From positions 1-10,385 of the forward strand of contig JAISKR010000103.1 of the NCBI GenBank assembly GCA_031260845.1: a DNA stretch of 10,385 bases. The letters are read 5' to 3'. The position numbers and the translations under genes were made by a program. Positions 6,391-10,385 of the stretch are shown one piece after another (position 1 is the first letter of the stretch; the number at the start of each line of letters is the position of its first letter). The stretch comes from Bacteroidales bacterium (GTDB lineage Bacteria; Bacteroidota; Bacteroidia; Bacteroidales; UBA4181). Below the pieces are notes generated by a model. The model did no database searches. It saw only the letters and a list, made by a program, of their open reading frames with translations, and was not told where the DNA came from.

Positions 6391-9300
6391 ATGAATTTCA
6401 AAAAAATCAACAGTATTACAGGTTGGGTGGTATTTGCCATAGCATCTATCACGTATCTGCTTACCATAGAGCCGACTGCAAGTTTTTGGGATTGCGGCGA
6501 GTTCATTACCACTGCTTTCAGACTCGAAGTGGGACACCCGCCGGGAGCGCCGCTTTTCATGCTGATAGCGAGAATTTGCACCTTGTTTGCAGGTGATAAT
6601 GTGGAATTAGTGGCAAAAATGATTAACAGTTTTTCCGCTTTGTGCAGCGGATTCACCATTCTGCTGTTATTTTGGACTGTCACGCATTTAGGTCGCAAAA
6701 TTACCGGCAAAGGCATTGCAGAACTCACTTCCACGCAAACCATTGCTATCATTGGTTCGGGAGTAGTAGGCGCATTGGCTTACACTTTTTCCGACACTTT
6801 CTGGTTTTCGGCAGTAGAAGGCGAAGTTTACGCTTTCTCGTCGCTGTTCACCGCCTTGGTGTTCTGGGCAATTCTTCGCTGGGAAGACGAAGCCGACAGT
6901 CGCTTTGCCACCCGCTGGTTAGTGCTGATAGCCTACCTGATGGGGCTTTCCATCGGCGTTCACTTGCTGAATTTGCTGGCTATTCCGGCTATCGGTTTGG
7001 TGATTTACCATCGCAAATACCCCGTTACGCTCAAAGGCACTTTGCTTGCCTTGGCGATTTCGGCTGTCGTGCTGTTGGTCATCCTCTACGGCATTGTGCC
7101 GGGCGTGATACAAATTGCAGTGGTGTTCGAACTGTTGTTTGTCAAATCAATGGGATTGCCTATGAACACCGGCGTCATTATTTATGCCGCTTTGTTGATA
7201 GGGGGTATCATCTTCGGTTTGTATTACTCGCTTCAAAAGAAAAAACTCATTCTGAACCACGCACTGCTTTTCGTGTCGGTCATCATTATCGGTTACAGTT
7301 CGTATGCAGCGCTCATTATCCGCTCGTCAGTTGAGCCGCCGATGGATCAGAACAATCCGCAAAATCTTTTCAATCTGCAATATTACCTCAACCGCGAACA
7401 GTATGGCGACCGTCCTTTGGTTACAGGACCGTACTACAACTCGCCGCCGGTGGACGTCAAGGAAGGGAAAACCCTGTATGCCAAACGGGACAACCAATAT
7501 GTGGAAATCGGCAAAAAACAGGATTATATTTATGCGGATAACACCACCACCATTTTCCCGCGTATGTACAGCCGCGAATCGCAGCACGTCAGCGCATACA
7601 AGGAATGGGGGAAAGTCAAAGGGCATCCGGTGAAAATCAGGCTCGGCGACAAGCAGGACAAGGTGCAACTTCCGACTTTCGGCGAAAACCTGCACTTTTT
7701 CTTTTCCTATCAGTTGGGATGGATGTATTTCCGATACTTCCTGTGGAATTTTGCAGGTCGTCAGGACGATATACAAGGACACGGCGGTCCGCTTCACGGC
7801 AACTGGATTTCGGGCTTCACGTCCTTGGACGAATCGCGTCTTGGACCGCAGGATTTGCCCGAAACGCTTCACAACAAGGGACGCAACAACTATTTTTTCC
7901 TGCCTCTACTGTTGGGTTTGATAGGTTTAGCCTTCCAATTCCAGCGCGACCGCAACAATTTTCTGGTAACGCTGACGCTGTTCATCATGACAGGCGTCGC
8001 CATTGTGGTTTACCTGAATCAGACGCCCTATCAGCCCCGCGAGCGCGATTACGCTTATGCCGGCTCGTTCTACGCCTTTGCCATCTGGATAGGATTAGGC
8101 GTGATGGCTGTGATTCATGCCTTGTCGGAAAAAATGCGAACGCCAACAGCGGCAATTGCCATCTCTGTCGCGCTTTTAGCGGTAGTGCCTGTTCTCATGG
8201 CGCAACAAAACTGGGACGACCACGACCGTTCGGGACGATACACCGCACGCGACTTTGCACACAATTATCTGGCTTCATGCGACGATAACGCCATCATATT
8301 CACCAACGGCGACAACGATACTTTCCCCTTGTGGTACGCGCAAGAGGTGGAAGGCATGGGCAGCAACACCCGCGTGGTGAACCTCAGTTATCTGGCTGCC
8401 GACTGGTATATCGACCAGATGACCAGAAAAGCCTACGATTCGGACGTCTTGCCGTTTTCACTCAAACCGGAACAATATATGAGCGGCACACGCGACGTAC
8501 TGTATATCAGCGATTTGTTCAACGGGCAATACATGGAACTGAAAGAGGTCATGGATTTTGTTCGCAACGATGATGTGAGAACAAAAGGCGTAACGGCTGC
8601 CGAGGGCTTCCTCTGGTCGGGACAGTTGGGCAAGGAAATCAAAAACGTGATGACCGAGCAACTTTCCGATTTTATCCCTGCCAAAAACCTGAAAATAACG
8701 GTGGACAAACAAAAGGTGTTGAACAACGGAACGGTCGCACTCAAAGATTCGGCGCTTATCGTTCCCGAAGTGCAATGGACTCTCAAAGGCGAAAAAAGCG
8801 GAAAAACCGAACGCCTTTACAAAAATTCCATGATGGTGCTGGATATTCTTGCCAACAACAATTGGGAACGTCCTGTATATTTTGCCATTACGGTGTCAGC
8901 CGACAATTATCTCAACCTGTCGGACTATTTCCAGATGGATGGATTGGCTTACAGGTTTGTGCCCATCAAGACGCCAAGCAGGGAATACGGCGAAACCGGA
9001 CGCATTGACCCCGACAAACTGTACGACAAGATGATGAACCAATTCCGTTGGGGCAATATCAGCGACTCGACCGTGTATCTGGACGAAACCAATCTTCGCC
9101 TGCTGTCGCATTTCCGCAGCAATTTTGCACGTCTTGCCGGCGAACTGACGCTCGAAGGCAAAAAGGATTCGGCTCTACGAGTGCTTGACAGGGCTTTTGA
9201 GGTGATTCCTACCTACCAGTTGCCACTTCATTATACGGATGTGATATTTGTGGAACAGTATTATGCCGCAGGGGCGTTTGAAAAGGGTAATCAATTGGCT

Positions 9301-9522
9301 AAAAGCCTGTTTGATATAGCAACCGAAGAGTTGCGATATTACCACAGTTTTCCAAAGGCTTTGCAGCGCAGCAGTGATATTGCTCAAATCGTAAAATATA
9401 CAGAATATACGGTGACCATACTTCCTCGCTTAGCGACAGGATACAAACAAACCGAATTGGCGGAAGAATTGACAAAGAAGATAAACGAAAGTTTCCCGCA
9501 GGAAATAGAGGTTGGGGATTAG
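6391..9522 (+). CDS. DUF2723 / TMEM260-like GT-C membrane protein
   Basis: Large integral membrane protein of the DUF2723 family (PF11028), which I recall as the family of human TMEM260, a protein O-mannosyltransferase, and CAZy GT117. By analogy it may move a sugar from a lipid carrier to exported proteins, but its substrate is unknown. It has 1043 residues, usual for Bacteroidota members. Hydrophobic helices: one at 8-26, a dense set from about 76 to 310, and four more at about 500-603. The first outer loop carries the family signature SFWDCGEF (31-38; D34 and E37 are candidate catalytic acids) and EVGHPPGAPLF (46-56); VEGEVY follows at 142-147. Two large soluble parts (about 311-498 and 605-1043) probably face the periplasm. 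The end (about 905-1000) has TPR-like helices such as AGELTLEGKKDSALRVLDRA. It stands alone with its own promoter and ends one base from the convergent toxin gene. Confidence 0.88.
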   Translation: MNFKKINSITGWVVFAIASITYLLTIEPTASFWDCGEFITTAFRLEVGHPPGAPLFMLIARICTLFAGDNVELVAKMINSFSALCSGFTILLLFWTVTHLGRKITGKGIAELTSTQTIAIIGSGVVGALAYTFSDTFWFSAVEGEVYAFSSLFTALVFWAILRWEDEADSRFATRWLVLIAYLMGLSIGVHLLNLLAIPAIGLVIYHRKYPVTLKGTLLALAISAVVLLVILYGIVPGVIQIAVVFELLFVKSMGLPMNTGVIIYAALLIGGIIFGLYYSLQKKKLILNHALLFVSVIIIGYSSYAALIIRSSVEPPMDQNNPQNLFNLQYYLNREQYGDRPLVTGPYYNSPPVDVKEGKTLYAKRDNQYVEIGKKQDYIYADNTTTIFPRMYSRESQHVSAYKEWGKVKGHPVKIRLGDKQDKVQLPTFGENLHFFFSYQLGWMYFRYFLWNFAGRQDDIQGHGGPLHGNWISGFTSLDESRLGPQDLPETLHNKGRNNYFFLPLLLGLIGLAFQFQRDRNNFLVTLTLFIMTGVAIVVYLNQTPYQPRERDYAYAGSFYAFAIWIGLGVMAVIHALSEKMRTPTAAIAISVALLAVVPVLMAQQNWDDHDRSGRYTARDFAHNYLASCDDNAIIFTNGDNDTFPLWYAQEVEGMGSNTRVVNLSYLAADWYIDQMTRKAYDSDVLPFSLKPEQYMSGTRDVLYISDLFNGQYMELKEVMDFVRNDDVRTKGVTAAEGFLWSGQLGKEIKNVMTEQLSDFIPAKNLKITVDKQKVLNNGTVALKDSALIVPEVQWTLKGEKSGKTERLYKNSMMVLDILANNNWERPVYFAITVSADNYLNLSDYFQMDGLAYRFVPIKTPSREYGETGRIDPDKLYDKMMNQFRWGNISDSTVYLDETNLRLLSHFRSNFARLAGELTLEGKKDSALRVLDRAFEVIPTYQLPLHYTDVIFVEQYYAAGAFEKGNQLAKSLFDIATEELRYYHSFPKALQRSSDIAQIVKYTEYTVTILPRLATGYKQTELAEELTKKINESFPQEIEVGD

Positions 9523-9523
9523 A

Positions 9524-9928
9524 TTATTGAAATAGGTTTAACCCTTGCGAACAATAAAAAGGCATATTTTTATCAACAGATATAAGTTGTAGTTTGTCTG
9601 TAATAGCCTGTGAAATAATTAAATGGTCAAAAGGGTCTTTATGACTTTTCGGATAGGTAAGATTATTCAGTGTAATCAGGTGACGGTTGTCAAATTCAAG
9701 TATTTTCACACCCATACGACTTTCAAGACTCCGTATAAAGATGGAATATTTCTCTCCCAGTTCTAACTTGCCATCCCTGTTTTTGATAGCAATTTCAATC
9801 AAACTGGCACGACTGACGTACAGCACATTGTTGTAATCGTCCAATTCGTCAAGCAACGGACGGGGCAACTGTTTTTTATCAACGATATTCCATATAAATA
9901 TATGGGTATCCAATAAATACCTGCTCAT
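9524..9928 (-). CDS. PIN-domain toxin, VapC-like
   Basis: Predicted metal-dependent ribonuclease toxin of a type II toxin-antitoxin system. From the ATG at 9928 it has 134 residues, a full PIN domain. An in-frame TTG at 9937 is less likely because the ATG overlaps the upstream stop as ATGA. The acidic residues expected to hold magnesium are all visible: D7 in LLDTHIFIW, E45 in SLIEIAIK, D98 and D101 in HKDPFDH, and D119 in SVDKNM. This layout fits the VapC subgroup with LLDTH and DPFD motifs that is common in Bacteroidota and Cyanobacteria. The toxin should be active when not bound by its antitoxin. Its RNA target cannot be predicted. The stop codon lies one base from the stop of the convergent DUF2723 gene. 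Confidence 0.88.
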   Translation of the reverse strand: MSRYLLDTHIFIWNIVDKKQLPRPLLDELDDYNNVLYVSRASLIEIAIKNRDGKLELGEKYSIFIRSLESRMGVKILEFDNRHLITLNNLTYPKSHKDPFDHLIISQAITDKLQLISVDKNMPFYCSQGLNLFQ

Positions 9929-10068
9929 AAATCCCAAACATTACCGTGCTCTACGATTTTTCCTTTGTAAGAGCCTCTCATCTTACCGAATTGGGAAATT
10001 TTCTTTTCACTTTTTTCGGAATCCTTAACTCTTTTTTTAATTGTCTGCTTTGATATTTTTGTTGCCAT
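9925..10068 (-). CDS. Small antitoxin candidate, VapB-like, 47 residues
   Basis: Short reading frame directly upstream of the PIN toxin gene, overlapping it by four bases (ATGA), as in many toxin-antitoxin operons. It starts with ATG at 10068, encodes MATKISKQTIKKRVKDSEK and continues to a C-terminus GKMRGSYKGKIVEHGNVWDL before TGA. The first half is lysine-rich and probably helical. The end resembles the FG...GKI-type tails of short VapB antitoxins (DUF2281-like), which run through the toxin groove; this is from memory and needs a search. No ribbon-helix-helix or AbrB fold is evident, so it may not bind DNA itself. A matching promoter lies 28 bases upstream. Alternative: an untranslated leader with a chance ORF, but the overlap and promoter argue against that. 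Confidence 0.72.
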   Translation of the reverse strand: MATKISKQTIKKRVKDSEKSEKKISQFGKMRGSYKGKIVEHGNVWDL

Positions 10069-10095
10069 GACTATTTTAGTTTAAAATTGACACCA

Positions 10096-10126
10096 CAAAA
10101 ATAGTGCATTTTTTTTCAATAACAAT
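10096..10126 (-). promoter_or_regulatory. Promoter of the toxin-antitoxin operon
   Basis: On the minus strand ATTG (10126-10123), a 19-base spacer and TATTTTTG (10103-10096) match the Bacteroidota promoter form (TTTG ... TAnnTTTG) with one mismatch. Transcription would begin near 10090, about 20 bases before the antitoxin ATG. It lies after the tRNA terminator, so the operon appears to be independently transcribed. Confidence 0.55.
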
Positions 10127-10155
10127 AATCAGGATATTTATTTTCTGTTGTGGAC

Positions 10156-10189
10156 AAAATAAAAGCCTTACAATTAAACTTGCAAGGCT
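10156..10189 (-). terminator. Intrinsic terminator of tRNA-Asn
   Basis: Minus-strand hairpin: AGCCTTGCAA (10189-10180) pairs with TTGTAAGGCT (10173-10164), with one C-A mismatch and a six-base loop, followed by TTTATTTTG. It starts 8 bases beyond the 3' end of the mature tRNA, on the same strand, so it very probably ends the tRNA transcript and shields the toxin-antitoxin operon. Confidence 0.75.
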
Positions 10190-10197
10190 CTGTTTTG

Positions 10198-10271
10198 CTC
10201 CCCAGGTAGGACTTGAACCTACGACCCCCTGATTAACAGTCAGGTGCTCTAACCAACTGAGCTACTGAGGA
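10198..10271 (-). tRNA. tRNA-Asn (anticodon GUU)
   Basis: A 74-base cloverleaf on the minus strand. The acceptor stem pairs TCCTCAG with CTGGGGA (one G-U pair), with discriminator G. The D arm contains AGCTCAGTTGGTTAGAGC. The anticodon arm is CCTGA-CTGTTAA-TCAGG, with GTT at positions 34-36 reading Asn codons AAC and AAU. The T arm contains GTAGGTTCAAGTCCTAC. The 3' CCA is not encoded (G is followed by CAAAA), so it must be added after transcription. The discriminator G and the GTT anticodon agree with asparagine identity. Confidence 0.97.
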
Positions 10272-10304
10272 ATATCAATTACTTATTCCTTTAAATAAGC
10301 GCTG

Positions 10305-10336
10305 CAAAGGTAGAACACTATTTTCAAATTTACAAT
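10305..10336 (-). promoter_or_regulatory. Promoter of tRNA-Asn
   Basis: On the minus strand ATTG (10336-10333), a 20-base spacer, then TACCTTTG (10312-10305), an exact TAnnTTTG -7 element. Transcription would start near 10298, giving a 5' leader of about 27 bases for RNase P to remove. The same TACCTTTG box occurs before the DUF2723 gene. Confidence 0.6.
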
Positions 10337-10385
10337 ACACTTTTAAAAAAAAATGCAAATTTCTGATTTCTCTGCTTAATTTCTG
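10337..10385. other. AT-rich end of window, no gene seen
   Basis: Upstream of the tRNA promoter the sequence is AT-rich. On the minus strand it shows CAGAAATT (10385-10378) and CAGAAATTT (10364-10356), a loose direct repeat. No ORF or RNA is supported before the window ends. Confidence 0.4.

Noticed and set aside
7605..8288. 227-residue plus-strand frame inside the DUF2723 gene
   Set aside because: It is an alternative frame of a clear membrane protein gene, rich in Arg/Ser/Cys as shadows often are.
10069..10271. tRNA-Asn as attachment site of a mobile element carrying the toxin-antitoxin genes
   Set aside because: No second copy of the tRNA 3' end is visible in the window, no integrase is present, and a normal terminator and promoter separate the tRNA from the toxin operon.

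Overview
The window reads as a chromosomal core segment of a Bacteroidota bacterium, most likely order Bacteroidales. Four things point there. Several gene starts are preceded by the phylum's own promoter form (TAnnTTTG at about -7). No gene has a clear Shine-Dalgarno sequence. The phosphoglycerate dehydrogenase is the short kind with lysines where the catalytic histidine is expected. A very large DUF2723 membrane protein typical of this phylum is present. No phage, plasmid, insertion sequence or CRISPR array is visible.

Left part (1-2980), mostly minus strand: the 3' part of a NUDIX hydrolase gene (+) runs into the window and overlaps, tail to tail, the end of dxr (MEP isoprenoid pathway). 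dxr follows a membrane-anchored M23/LytM peptidase gene and shares one base with its stop codon (TGATG). Further upstream lies tatA, separated from the peptidase gene by a hairpin terminator and a small perfect palindrome. A divergent AT-rich promoter region then separates tatA from serC.

Middle (2980-6390), plus strand: serC, serA and meaB are packed with gaps of 7 and 9 bases. serA and serC catalyse the first two committed steps of serine synthesis. MeaB is the GTPase chaperone of B12-dependent methylmalonyl-CoA mutase, whose genes are not in the window. After meaB come four GTTATA units spaced one DNA turn apart, then a promoter.

Right part (6390-10385): a 1043-residue GT-C-like membrane protein of the DUF2723/TMEM260 family (+) ends one base from the end of a minus-strand toxin-antitoxin operon. 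That operon is a PIN-domain (VapC-like) toxin preceded by a 47-residue antitoxin candidate overlapping it by ATGA. The antitoxin gene is too short for ordinary ORF cut-offs and is the least routine find here. Upstream of it is a tRNA-Asn(GUU) gene, with its own promoter and a strong terminator that insulates it from the toxin operon.

Overall this is mainly housekeeping DNA. I see no clearly undescribed multi-gene system. The points most worth a second look are the small antitoxin, the TMEM260-like protein, the active site of SerA and the phased repeat after meaB.
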